Shown: positions 1-6,619, counted from the first letter of the stretch. The stretch is 13,489 nucleotides of DNA from Thermoflexales bacterium (GCA_015486785.1 WFQZ01000249.1:1-13489); one strand, 5' to 3'. Numbers and translations: made by a program. The notes: generated by a model from the sequence alone, not told the origin.

Positions 1-1
1 C

Positions 2-643
2 CCCGGCAGCGATCAACCGGCCCTGCGAGACGTGAGCTTCACGCTGCGGGCCGGTCAGCGGGTGGCTTTGGTGGGGCCGAGCGGCGCGGGCAAGAGCACG
101 GTGCTGGCGTTGCTGCTGCGCTTCGTCACGCCGCAGAGCGGGCGCATCCTGGTGGATGGCCATCCGCTGGCGGAAATTCCGGCGGCGGAATGGGTGCGCT
201 ATCTGGCCTGGGTGCCGCAGCGGCCCACCCTGTTCCAAGGGACGATTGCCGCCAATCTGCGGCTGGCCCGCCCGCAGGCCTCATCGGAGGAGCTGGAGCG
301 GGCCGTGCGTCAGGCGCACTTTGACGAAGTGCTCCGACGCTTGCCGCAGGGCTATCAAACCATACTCGGCGAGCGCGGGATCACGCTCAGCGGCGGGCAA
401 GCGCAACGGCTGGCCCTGGCGCGAGCGTTCCTCAAGGATGCGCCGCTGTTGCTGCTGGACGAGCCGACTTCACGGCTCGACCCGGACAACGAGGCCCACT
501 TGCAAGCCGCGCTCGCGCGTCTGCTCAGCGGGCGCACCGTCCTGGTGATCGCCCATCGCCCCGGCACCGTGCAGCAAGCGGACGTGGTCCTGGTTTTGGA
601 GCACGGGCGCATCACCCGGAAAAATCGCGCCGCCGCTACTTGA
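2..643 (+). CDS. ABC exporter ATP-binding domain, CydD-like (C-terminal part)
   Basis: This is the nucleotide-binding domain of an exporter-type ABC protein; the gene starts before the window and the frame is open from base 2 (213 residues visible). Visible motifs, counted from the first codon, are Walker A GPSGAGKS (25-32), a Q-loop in VPQRPTLF (Gln73), the signature LSGGQ (129-133), Walker B LLLLDEP (149-155) and an H-loop His185. The wording around the Q-loop, the stretch RLARPQAS and LSGGQAQRLALARAF resemble CydD, half of the CydDC glutathione/cysteine exporter needed for cytochrome bd assembly. That assignment is by family resemblance; a CydC or generic lipid-type exporter half is possible because the membrane domain is not visible. 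The C-terminus is short: it stops about 12 residues after the last beta-strand and lacks the usual G-T/S-H-x-E-L tail. The stop overlaps the convergent flavodiiron gene by 8 bp. Confidence 0.85.
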   Translation, partial: PGSDQPALRDVSFTLRAGQRVALVGPSGAGKSTVLALLLRFVTPQSGRILVDGHPLAEIPAAEWVRYLAWVPQRPTLFQGTIAANLRLARPQASSEELERAVRQAHFDEVLRRLPQGYQTILGERGITLSGGQAQRLALARAFLKDAPLLLLDEPTSRLDPDNEAHLQAALARLLSGRTVLVIAHRPGTVQQADVVLVLEHGRITRKNRAAAT

Positions 644-1829
644 GCGATTGCGCGAAGCGATACCCCAACTCTTCCGCCTGCACCAGTTTGTCGGCAGAAG
701 CCCCGCCCAGGAACTCCCAGCTTTGGAAGAGATGCCATTGGAGCTTTTCCACCAGCGTGGCGATCTCCCGCCGTGCGCCGCCGCTCCAACCGTAGCTCCC
801 GAAGTAGGCCACATCACGCCCCTGAATGCGCTTGCGGAGGATCATATCCAGCACGTGCGCCATCGGCGGGAACAGTTCCCCTTCATACGTCGGAGCACCG
901 ATCAACACGCCGCGCCGCGTGTAGACCGAGGGCAGGATGTAGCTCACGTGCGTATGCCGCACATCAAAAACATCCACCGGCACCCCGGCACGCGCCACGC
1001 CGTGCGCCACGGCCTCCACCATCTTCTCCGTGTTGCCGTACATCGTCGCGTACAGCAGCGTGACGCCCGGCTCCAGCTCGCCCAGCGCACACTTGGCCCA
1101 CTTGGTGTAGAGATTGACGATGCGCTGCGGGTCCTTCCGCCACACCAGCCCGTGGGAAGGCGCAACAACTTTGATCGGGGCATCGGCCAGCTTGTCAATG
1201 GCCTTGAGCACAGCCTTGGGGAACAAGGCCACGATGTTGGCGTAGTAACGCAACGCCTCCCGCTCGTAGAAGCTCAAATCCTCGTAATCTTCATCAAAGA
1301 TCGCGCCTTGCAACGCGCCGTATCCGCCGAAAGCATCGCAGGAGAAGAGCACGCCGCCGGTCGTTTCCAGCGTCATCATCGTCTCCGGCCAATGCACCAT
1401 GGGCGTGATGTAGAACTTCAGTTGGTGCGACCCCAAGTTCAGCACCTCGCCGTGCTTGACTACGTGAATTCCATCGGTGATGCGGTAGTAGTTCTCCAGC
1501 ATCGACTTAGCCCGCTTGGTACACAGGAATTGCACTTGGGGCGCGATGCGGCGCATCGTGCGCACCACGCCGGTGTGATCCGGCTCCATGTGATTGATCA
1601 CGATGTAATCCAGCGACGCCGGATCGACCACCTCGGCGATCTGATCCAACAGCGCATCGCCCTTGAGGTCCTTCGCCATGTCAATGAGCACCTTTTTCTC
1701 GTCGGCGATCACGTAAGCGTTGTATGAGACGCCTTCCTGCGTGATCGGCCACAAGCCTTCAAACAGATCGGTGGTGCGATCATTGACCCCAATCCAGTAG
1801 ATTCCAGGACTTACTTCAATTTTAGCCAT
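636..1829 (-). CDS. fprA: Class A flavodiiron protein (O2/NO reductase)
   Basis: A 397-residue cytoplasmic flavodiiron protein, the usual length for class A. The N-terminal metallo-beta-lactamase-like domain (about 1-250) has all di-iron ligands: His80, Glu82, Asp84 and His85 in the HMEPDH motif, then His146, Asp165 and His226. This spacing matches rubredoxin:oxygen oxidoreductase almost residue for residue. The flavodoxin domain (about 255-397) has the FMN-phosphate loop ATMYGNTEK (261-269) and the later loops GAPTYEG (311-317) and GSYGWSGG (344-351). The family reduces O2 to water and/or NO to N2O, with electrons from rubredoxin or a similar donor; no rubredoxin is fused or adjacent here. 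I chose ATG 1829 because it gives MAKIEVSPGIYWIG, the normal family start, and has AGGGAGG five bases upstream. A longer in-frame extension would run through the neighbouring promoter. A palindrome and a weak extended -10 lie just upstream. Whether it prefers O2 or NO cannot be read from sequence. Confidence 0.95.
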   Translation of the reverse strand: MAKIEVSPGIYWIGVNDRTTDLFEGLWPITQEGVSYNAYVIADEKKVLIDMAKDLKGDALLDQIAEVVDPASLDYIVINHMEPDHTGVVRTMRRIAPQVQFLCTKRAKSMLENYYRITDGIHVVKHGEVLNLGSHQLKFYITPMVHWPETMMTLETTGGVLFSCDAFGGYGALQGAIFDEDYEDLSFYEREALRYYANIVALFPKAVLKAIDKLADAPIKVVAPSHGLVWRKDPQRIVNLYTKWAKCALGELEPGVTLLYATMYGNTEKMVEAVAHGVARAGVPVDVFDVRHTHVSYILPSVYTRRGVLIGAPTYEGELFPPMAHVLDMILRKRIQGRDVAYFGSYGWSGGARREIATLVEKLQWHLFQSWEFLGGASADKLVQAEELGYRFAQSLK

Positions 1830-1856
1830 GTATGCCTCCCTGAAGCATTGAGATAG

Positions 1857-1870
1857 TGAATCATGGTTCA
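1857..1870. promoter_or_regulatory. Imperfect palindrome, candidate operator of the flavodiiron gene
   Basis: The 14-mer TGAATCATGGTTCA is a dyad with one mismatched pair (TGAA-T-CATG-G-TTCA). It sits 28 bp upstream of the flavodiiron start codon, next to a possible extended -10 element on the minus strand, where it would cover the transcription start. I do not recognise it as a consensus FNR, Fur, NsrR or Rex site. The role is inference from position and symmetry. Confidence 0.35.
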
Positions 1871-1871
1871 A

Positions 1872-1880
1872 AGTGTACCA
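1872..1880 (-). promoter_or_regulatory. Weak candidate extended -10 for the flavodiiron gene
   Basis: Read on the minus strand this is TGGTACACT, which is a TGn extended -10 with a TACACT hexamer (four of six matches to TATAAT, including the first two and the last base). No good -35 hexamer lies 16-18 bp upstream. It is the best candidate I can see between the divergent promoter and the flavodiiron start, but it is weak. Confidence 0.28.
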
Positions 1881-1909
1881 CAGACGGGAGATAATTGCTC
1901 CGCCCCACG

Positions 1910-1937
1910 TTGACACACGCCTGATTTTTCGTATAAT
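1910..1937 (+). promoter_or_regulatory. Consensus sigma70-type promoter of the rpmF operon
   Basis: A perfect -35 TTGACA (1910-1915) is followed after 16 bp by a perfect -10 TATAAT (1932-1937). Transcription should begin near 1943-1945, leaving a leader of about 60 nt before the rpmF start codon. Both hexamers are exact, so strong constitutive or growth-linked expression is expected for a ribosomal-protein operon. The spacer is 1 bp shorter than the optimum. Confidence 0.88.
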
Positions 1938-1947
1938 GCGGCACATC

Positions 1948-1976
1948 TTGCGCCACTCAAGAGTGCAAAAGCGCAA
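1948..1976 (+). promoter_or_regulatory. Leader stem-loop at the 5' end of the rpmF mRNA
   Basis: TTGCGC (1948-1953) pairs with GCGCAA (1971-1976), and directly inside it CACT (1954-1957) pairs with AGTG (1962-1965) around a CAAG loop. The result is a roughly 10-bp hairpin with a five-base CAAAA bulge (1966-1970) on the 3' side. It begins only a few bases after the predicted transcription start and ends 15 bases before the AAGGGAG ribosome-binding site. There is no U-tract of terminator type after it. It could stabilise the transcript, bind a protein such as L32, or be a DNA operator; the sequence alone does not decide. Confidence 0.5.
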
Positions 1977-2005
1977 AAATACAAGGATGAAAGGGAGTAT
2001 TTGAG

Positions 2006-2194
2006 ATGCCAGCAGTTCCAAAGAGACGAATTCCACGCGGTCGCCGTGACCGCCGCCGGGCGCAGACCTTCAAACTGGCCGCCCTGCGCCAATATGTTGT
2101 ATGTGAGTGTGGCGAGTTGGTGTTGCCGTATCACGTATGCCCCAACTGTGGGCGTTACCGAGGCCGTCAGATTCTCGAAATCGAGAAGAAGTAG
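2006..2194 (+). CDS. rpmF: Ribosomal protein L32 (bL32), zinc-ribbon form
   Basis: A 62-residue large-subunit ribosomal protein. It has the basic N-terminus (MAVPK-like start, RRDRRRAQ around 13-20), a zinc-ribbon region with Cys33, Cys35, Cys45 and Cys48, and the conserved end RYRGRQ (50-55). ATG 2006 is preceded by AAGGGAG with an 8-base gap. The first cysteine pair is C-x-C instead of the usual C-x-x-C, as if one residue had been lost next to Cys33. It is the first gene of the operon and is followed 17 bp later by fabD; rpmF next to fatty-acid synthesis genes is a long-known bacterial arrangement that links ribosome and membrane synthesis. Confidence 0.96.
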   Translation: MPAVPKRRIPRGRRDRRRAQTFKLAALRQYVVCECGELVLPYHVCPNCGRYRGRQILEIEKK

Positions 2195-2211
2195 CTCAGG
2201 TTGCCCCAGGG

Positions 2212-3111
2212 ATGAGCAGCGCATACCTTTTCCCTGGACAGGGATCACAATATGTCCCGATGGGCGAACGTTGGTTCCGGGCCTCTCAAGAGGCCCGGAC
2301 GTTGTGTGAGCGGGCGGAGGCCCTGTTGGGATTTTCCCTCAGCCGCTTGTGCTTTGAGGGCCCGGCGGAGCAACTCAACCAAACCGAGTTCACGCAACCG
2401 GCGATCTTCGTAGCATCGCTGATGTCCTGGGCGGCGGTACAGCCAACGCTCGCAACGCCGCCGGATTTCATCGCCGGGCACAGCGCGGGGGAATTTGCCG
2501 CGCTGGTAGCCGCCGGCGCGCTGGATTTTGAGGCCGGCTTGCGCCTGATCGCCCGTCGCGGCCAACTGATGGCCCAGGCGGGAGAGCGCGCGCCGGGCGG
2601 CATGGCCGTGCTGCTGGGGGCGACGCTAGAGCAAGCGGAAGCCCTCTGCGCCGAGGCGGCGCAACGCAGCAGCACCCCGCTGGTCGTCGCCAACGACAAC
2701 TGCCCCGGCCAAGTGGTGATCTCCGGGGCGATGGCCGCGCTGGACGCCGCCGCCGAGTTGGCCCGCGAGATGGGCATTCGGCGGATGAGACGGCTGCCGA
2801 TCAGCGTGGCCCCGCACAGCCCTTTGATGGCCGAAACTCAAGCGGACTTCGCCGAGGCACTGAACAGCGTGCCCTTACGCGCCCCACAAACCCCGGTGGT
2901 GATGAACGCCACCGCGAACGCCGTCACCCGGCCGGATGAGATCCGCCAGGCTCTGCTGCGGCAGCTAACTTCACGGGTGCGGTGGCGCGAAAGCCTGCTG
3001 TGGATGGCAGCGCAGGGCGTCACCCGCTTTGTGGAACTCGGCCCCAAGCACGTCTTGAGCGGGCTGGTGCGCCGCACACTCAAAAACGTCGCCATCGAGA
3101 GTCTGGATTGA
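2212..3111 (+). CDS. fabD: Malonyl-CoA:ACP transacylase
   Basis: A 299-residue cytoplasmic enzyme that moves malonyl groups from CoA to acyl carrier protein, supplying the extender unit for type II fatty-acid synthesis. Seen in the sequence: PGQGSQ (8-13), the nucleophile elbow GHSAGE with Ser91, the ARRGQLM segment with the substrate-carboxylate Arg (115/116), His202 in VAPHSPLM as catalytic base, and the C-terminal ELGPKHVLSGL. Length and motif spacing are normal for FabD. The ATG at 2212 starts directly at the conserved MSSAYLFPGQGSQ; the longer frame overlaps rpmF and is rejected. The ribosome-binding site is poor (only AGG at 2198-2200, 11 bases away), so translation may depend on coupling to rpmF. 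Confidence 0.97.
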   Translation: MSSAYLFPGQGSQYVPMGERWFRASQEARTLCERAEALLGFSLSRLCFEGPAEQLNQTEFTQPAIFVASLMSWAAVQPTLATPPDFIAGHSAGEFAALVAAGALDFEAGLRLIARRGQLMAQAGERAPGGMAVLLGATLEQAEALCAEAAQRSSTPLVVANDNCPGQVVISGAMAALDAAAELAREMGIRRMRRLPISVAPHSPLMAETQADFAEALNSVPLRAPQTPVVMNATANAVTRPDEIRQALLRQLTSRVRWRESLLWMAAQGVTRFVELGPKHVLSGLVRRTLKNVAIESLD

Positions 3112-3122
3112 GGGAGCGAACT

Positions 3123-3860
3123 ATGAGCGGACAGGTTGCCTTGGTCACCGGAGGGTCACGGGGCATTGGCCGCGCCATCGCGCTGGAGCTGGCGCGACGC
3201 GGGGCCGCGGTAGCCGTGAACTACGTGCAGCACGATCAAGCGGCGCAAGCAGTGGTCGCCGAGATTGAAGCCTTGGGCCGCCGCGCCATCGCCATCCAAG
3301 CGGATGTGGGGGACTTTGCACAAGCCGCACGCTTGGTCAAGGAAACGATCCGCACGCTGGGCGGGCTGGACATCCTGGTGAACAACGCCGGCATCGTGCG
3401 CGACGCGCTGTTGCTGCGCCTGCGCGAGGATGATTGGGACGCGGTATTGCGGGTCAACCTCAAAGGGGTGTACAACGTCACCAAGGCCGCCGTGCGCCCG
3501 ATGATGCGTCAGCGGCACGGGCGGATCATCAACATCAGCTCCGTTTCGGGGTTGATGGGGCCGGCGGGGCAAGCGAATTACGCCGCCTCCAAGGCCGGGG
3601 TCATCGGCCTGACGAAGAGCTTGGCCCGTGAGCTGGGAGGCCGAGGCATCACCGTCAACGCCGTTGCGCCGGGATTCATCCCCACCGAGCTGACCGCCGC
3701 CCTTGAAGACGACTTCCGCGCCCAACTGAAGCAGCAAATCCCCCTGGGGCGGTTTGGCACGGCGGAAGATGTAGCCCACACGGTCGCCTTTCTGGCTTCC
3801 GAGGAAGCATCGTACATCACCGGCATAGTCCTGCCCGTGGACGGCGGGCTGAGTATGTAA
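3123..3860 (+). CDS. fabG: 3-oxoacyl-[ACP] reductase
   Basis: A 245-residue short-chain dehydrogenase that reduces 3-oxoacyl-ACP with NADPH in fatty-acid elongation. It has the dinucleotide motif TGGSRGIG (9-16), NNAG (87-90), Asn112, catalytic Ser140, Tyr153 and Lys157 (YAASK), and the family signature PGFIPTEL (183-190). The C-terminus VDGGLSM is typical of FabG. The start at 3123 is supported by GAGGGAG, six bases upstream, which itself overlaps the fabD stop codon; the gap to fabD is 11 bp. An in-frame extension inside fabD is rejected. FabG paralogues are common, but position directly after fabD makes the fatty-acid role very likely. Confidence 0.96.
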   Translation: MSGQVALVTGGSRGIGRAIALELARRGAAVAVNYVQHDQAAQAVVAEIEALGRRAIAIQADVGDFAQAARLVKETIRTLGGLDILVNNAGIVRDALLLRLREDDWDAVLRVNLKGVYNVTKAAVRPMMRQRHGRIINISSVSGLMGPAGQANYAASKAGVIGLTKSLARELGGRGITVNAVAPGFIPTELTAALEDDFRAQLKQQIPLGRFGTAEDVAHTVAFLASEEASYITGIVLPVDGGLSM

Positions 3861-3876
3861 TTAAGGAGCACCTTTT

Positions 3877-4227
3877 ATGATGGAAGAATCGGCCACGATC
3901 CCTGGAGAAGTGACAGCAGAACCAGATGTATTGGAAGTTATCGCCTGGCATTCCGCAATGGAAGTGCCCGGCGTGGTGCAGATGGAGCGGGATGCCGTGG
4001 GAGAGTTTTTCAGCGGCAAACCGGTCAGCCTCATCGTGGAGAACGGCCAAGTGACCGTTGACCTCCACATTATGGCCGCCCCGGATCAGAGCTTGCTCAA
4101 ACTAGGGCGCAAAGTGCAGTATGAAGTCACCCGCGCGATCCAGAATATGATCGGTATGCCGGTTGCGGCCTGCCACGTTCACATTGAGGACGTGATCTAC
4201 CCGCAAAAAGATTCGCCTGAAAAGTGA
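3877..4227 (+). CDS. Asp23/Gls24 family envelope-stress protein
   Basis: A 116-residue protein of the Asp23 (alkaline shock protein 23, DUF322) family. The family pattern is clear: EVIAWHSAMEVPGV (20-33), then a V-x-N-G-Q-V-T-V-D-L strand pair (54-63), a helix around KLGRKVQYEVTRAIQNMIGM (75-94) and the closing CHVHIEDVIYP (99-109). In Firmicutes, members are small, abundant, membrane-associated by partner proteins and linked to cell-envelope stress; the biochemical role is not settled. No signal peptide or membrane segment is visible. AAGGAG eight bases before ATG 3877 is a strong ribosome-binding site. It sits between fabG (16 bp) and nusB (6 bp); Asp23-nusB pairing is common in Gram-positive-type genomes. 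Confidence 0.9.
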   Translation: MMEESATIPGEVTAEPDVLEVIAWHSAMEVPGVVQMERDAVGEFFSGKPVSLIVENGQVTVDLHIMAAPDQSLLKLGRKVQYEVTRAIQNMIGMPVAACHVHIEDVIYPQKDSPEK

Positions 4228-4233
4228 GGCACA

Positions 4234-4689
4234 ATGAAAGGGGAACGACATCTCGCCCGCCGGATTGCCCTGCAAGCGTTGTTTGAAATTGACTGCGCCG
4301 GTCACCCGATAGGCGTGGTGCTGGAACATCGCTTCGCCGACAATGAGCGGCTCACCAAGCGAGGGCAAGATTACAGCCGCGAGGTGGTGCGACACGTGGT
4401 GCAACTCCGCGAGCGACTGGACGAGCACATCCAATCCCAGGCCTCCGAATGGCCCTTGGATCAGATCGCGATCATTGACCGCAACTTACTGCGCATCGCG
4501 CTGTACGAGTTCACGTTGGGAGATGTGCCGGTCAGCGCGGCGATCAACGAGGCGGTGGAATTGGCCAAAACCTTCGGCGGCGATAGCTCCCCGCGATTTA
4601 TCAACGGCGTCTTAGGCTCGCTCTCCGAAAGGCGTGAGGCGATCATCAAAGACCTGAAAGCGTATGCCCAAGACCATCCGCTACCGTAA
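4234..4689 (+). CDS. nusB: Transcription antitermination factor NusB
   Basis: A 151-residue all-helical RNA-binding protein. With NusE (S10) it binds boxA RNA and supports antitermination of rRNA operons. Characteristic blocks are ARRIALQALFEID (8-20), WPLDQIAIIDRNLLRIALYE (73-92), VPVSAAINEAVELAKTFGG (98-116) and RFINGVLGSL (121-130). Length is normal. ATG 4234 has GTGAGG four bases upstream; the Asp23 stop lies inside that ribosome-binding site, so translation is probably coupled. It is the last gene before an intrinsic terminator at 4753-4783. Confidence 0.97.
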   Translation: MKGERHLARRIALQALFEIDCAGHPIGVVLEHRFADNERLTKRGQDYSREVVRHVVQLRERLDEHIQSQASEWPLDQIAIIDRNLLRIALYEFTLGDVPVSAAINEAVELAKTFGGDSSPRFINGVLGSLSERREAIIKDLKAYAQDHPLP

Positions 4690-4752
4690 TCAACCGTTTA
4701 GGAAGCGTGTAACGCAGTAGCACGAGGGTCATTTCGAACCTCCTATTTCCAC

Positions 4753-4783
4753 AGATGACGGCGCATGCCGTCATCTTTCTTTT
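4753..4783 (+). terminator. Intrinsic terminator or attenuator after nusB
   Basis: AGATGACGGC (4753-4762) and GCCGTCATCT (4767-4776) form a perfect 10-bp stem with a GCAT loop, followed by TTCTTTT (4777-4783). It lies 63 bp after the nusB stop. The T-tract runs straight into TTGGAG, the ribosome-binding site of the next gene, whose ATG is only 11 bp further on. It can end the rpmF operon, and it would also control any read-through into the Hsp70-like gene. GTCAT at 4728-4732 could pair with part of the left arm as a weak competitor. Confidence 0.85.
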
Positions 4784-4793
4784 GGAGACCCGT

Positions 4794-6608
4794 ATGCGCA
4801 TTGGAATTGACTTTGGGACCACCAATTCTGCGGTGGCGTACTACGATGGCCGCACTTTGCAGCCGGTGGAGCTGGACCCGCAGAATGAAAATCCTTACGT
4901 CCTGCCCTCGCTGATCTGGATTGACCGCCGGTATCAAACGCGCTTGGGCACGGCAGCCGCGCACGAGTACCTGGAGCGGGAAACGGGGCGGCGGATTGTG
5001 TGGGCGAAACGGGACATCGGCGCGATAGAGATAATCGTCGCCGGGACCGGGTCCAGCCCGATCCACTACTGGCATGATGTCAACATCATCACCGACATTG
5101 CCGCGAAGGGCCGACTGTTGCAATCAATCAAGACCGTGCTGCGCGACCCGCGCTATGAGGGGACAACGATCTTTGAGCGGTACTATCCGCTGGATGAGCT
5201 GATCGCGCTGATTCTGCGGACAATGCGGGAACAGGCGAGCCGTCAGTTTGACGATCCATGCACGCAAGTGGTGTTGGGGCGTCCGGTACGATTCAGCAAA
5301 GACCCGGCGGTGGATGAGCGGGCGGAGGAGATTCTGTACCGCGCGGCCCGCTTCGCCGGATTCACGGACATCACCTTTCAGCTAGAGCCAATCGCAGCCG
5401 CACACCTCTATCACCGAAACTTGCCCCGGCGCGAGCATGTGTTGGTCTTCGACTTCGGCGGCGGGACGCTGGACCTGACGATAGCCGAGGTGGGCGGCAA
5501 TGCCCCGCCCCAGGTTTTGGCCTCGCGCGGCGTGCTGCTGGGCGGCGATGACCTGGACCGCCGTTTGATGCGCTCCCTGCTCAAGTATTTCGGAGCAGGC
5601 TCATTGGTGGACGGGGAACGGGAATTTCCGCCGGATTACCTGGATTTGCTCCACACGTGGCAGACAATGCCCGATCTTTCCCGCCCCATGCCCCTGGAAC
5701 GCATCCGCACTTTCCAAAAAACAAGCACCCATCCCGCCGCGATGCGGGCACTGGAAACATTGGTCACGCAGAATGTGGGCTTCCAGTTGTTCCGCGAAAT
5801 CGAACGGGCCAAAAAGTCCCTCACCGACAGCCTGCTGGCCCGCCTGGATTTTGAGTATCAGCACATCCACATCCACGAGCGCGTCTTGCGGCGCAACTTT
5901 GAGCAGATGATCGCCCCGGAGGTGTCCATGGTGGCGGGCGAGGTACGGCGAGTGCTGGACGATGCCGGGATGCGCCCGGCGCACATCAACAGCGTGTTGC
6001 GCACGGGAGGCTCGTCGCTGGTCCCGGCCTTCGTGCAGCAATTGGAAGCGATCTTCGGGCGAGACAAGATCCGCCAAATGGATCCCTTGACCTCCGTGGT
6101 GGGCGGTATGGCCGTCGTCGCGCAGCGAGATGGAGGCCGCCGTCCGGCCTACGCCTCGCGCTACGAAAGCCCGTTGGCCGCAGTTCAAGCTGCGAGCGGG
6201 CGGGAGTATCGCCCCACGATCCTGCGCTCGCACCGGCAGGCTTACACCGACCGACCCTACGAGATCGTCGCGCTGCCCCTGCTGCTCAGCGGACTGCACG
6301 CCATCCGGCCGGCAGACCTGGATTACGATTCCGAGGCGGAAGCTCTGCTGCGCTTCACACTCAACCGCCCCGCCGAGGTCTATGTCATCTACCAGGCGCA
6401 AGCGACGTCCCTGCCCCGCTGGCTGCGTTCCTTTGAGTTGCTGCCGGAGACGCAAGTGGAGATCGTCTCGCCGGGGGGACGTTACCCGTTTCTGGTGTAC
6501 CGTCGGCCATTTGACGCCGGGGCGCACACGCTGGGGGGAGCACACGCCCGTGGCTATCGCGGGGCGGTGATCTTGAACTATCTGCTGGCCTTCAAACCGT
6601 TAGCGTAG
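4794..6608 (+). CDS. Hsp70-like (YegD-type) ATPase fused to a C-terminal beta-sandwich-like domain
   Basis: A 604-residue protein. Residues 1 to about 442 are an actin-fold Hsp70-like ATPase: phosphate-1 loop GIDFGTTNS (4-12), LEPIAAA (197-203), phosphate-2 loop VFDFGGGTLD (218-227) and adenosine loop RTGGSSLVPAF (403-413). The overall style is that of YegD-like putative chaperones. There is no canonical peptide-binding domain. After a linker (about 443-488), residues 490-600 contain FTLNRPAEVYVIY (521-533), SLPRWL (539-544), VYRRPF (568-573) and AGAHTLGG (575-582). I recognise this order as like the small beta-sandwich modules ending many secreted carbohydrate-active proteins; that likeness is inference from memory. 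No signal peptide is present, so the protein should be cytoplasmic. ATG 4794 begins exactly at MRIGIDFGTT and has TTGGAG about six bases before it; the upstream ATG at 4755 lies inside the terminator stem. Client and partners are unknown. Confidence 0.85.
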   Translation: MRIGIDFGTTNSAVAYYDGRTLQPVELDPQNENPYVLPSLIWIDRRYQTRLGTAAAHEYLERETGRRIVWAKRDIGAIEIIVAGTGSSPIHYWHDVNIITDIAAKGRLLQSIKTVLRDPRYEGTTIFERYYPLDELIALILRTMREQASRQFDDPCTQVVLGRPVRFSKDPAVDERAEEILYRAARFAGFTDITFQLEPIAAAHLYHRNLPRREHVLVFDFGGGTLDLTIAEVGGNAPPQVLASRGVLLGGDDLDRRLMRSLLKYFGAGSLVDGEREFPPDYLDLLHTWQTMPDLSRPMPLERIRTFQKTSTHPAAMRALETLVTQNVGFQLFREIERAKKSLTDSLLARLDFEYQHIHIHERVLRRNFEQMIAPEVSMVAGEVRRVLDDAGMRPAHINSVLRTGGSSLVPAFVQQLEAIFGRDKIRQMDPLTSVVGGMAVVAQRDGGRRPAYASRYESPLAAVQAASGREYRPTILRSHRQAYTDRPYEIVALPLLLSGLHAIRPADLDYDSEAEALLRFTLNRPAEVYVIYQAQATSLPRWLRSFELLPETQVEIVSPGGRYPFLVYRRPFDAGAHTLGGAHARGYRGAVILNYLLAFKPLA

Positions 6609-6619
6609 CCAGGCAGATC

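Noticed and set aside
648..1727. 359-codon open frame on the plus strand opposite the flavodiiron gene
   Set aside because: Composition is His/Arg-rich shadow sequence with no family motif, and the opposite strand carries a complete flavodiiron protein.
1830..2036. N-terminal extension of the flavodiiron protein
   Set aside because: It would run through the consensus rpmF promoter and into rpmF, and the normal family N-terminus with a strong ribosome-binding site begins at 1829.
4755..4793. Thirteen-residue N-terminal extension of the Hsp70-like protein from ATG 4755
   Set aside because: That ATG lies in the terminator stem without a ribosome-binding site, and family homology starts exactly at ATG 4794 with TTGGAG before it.
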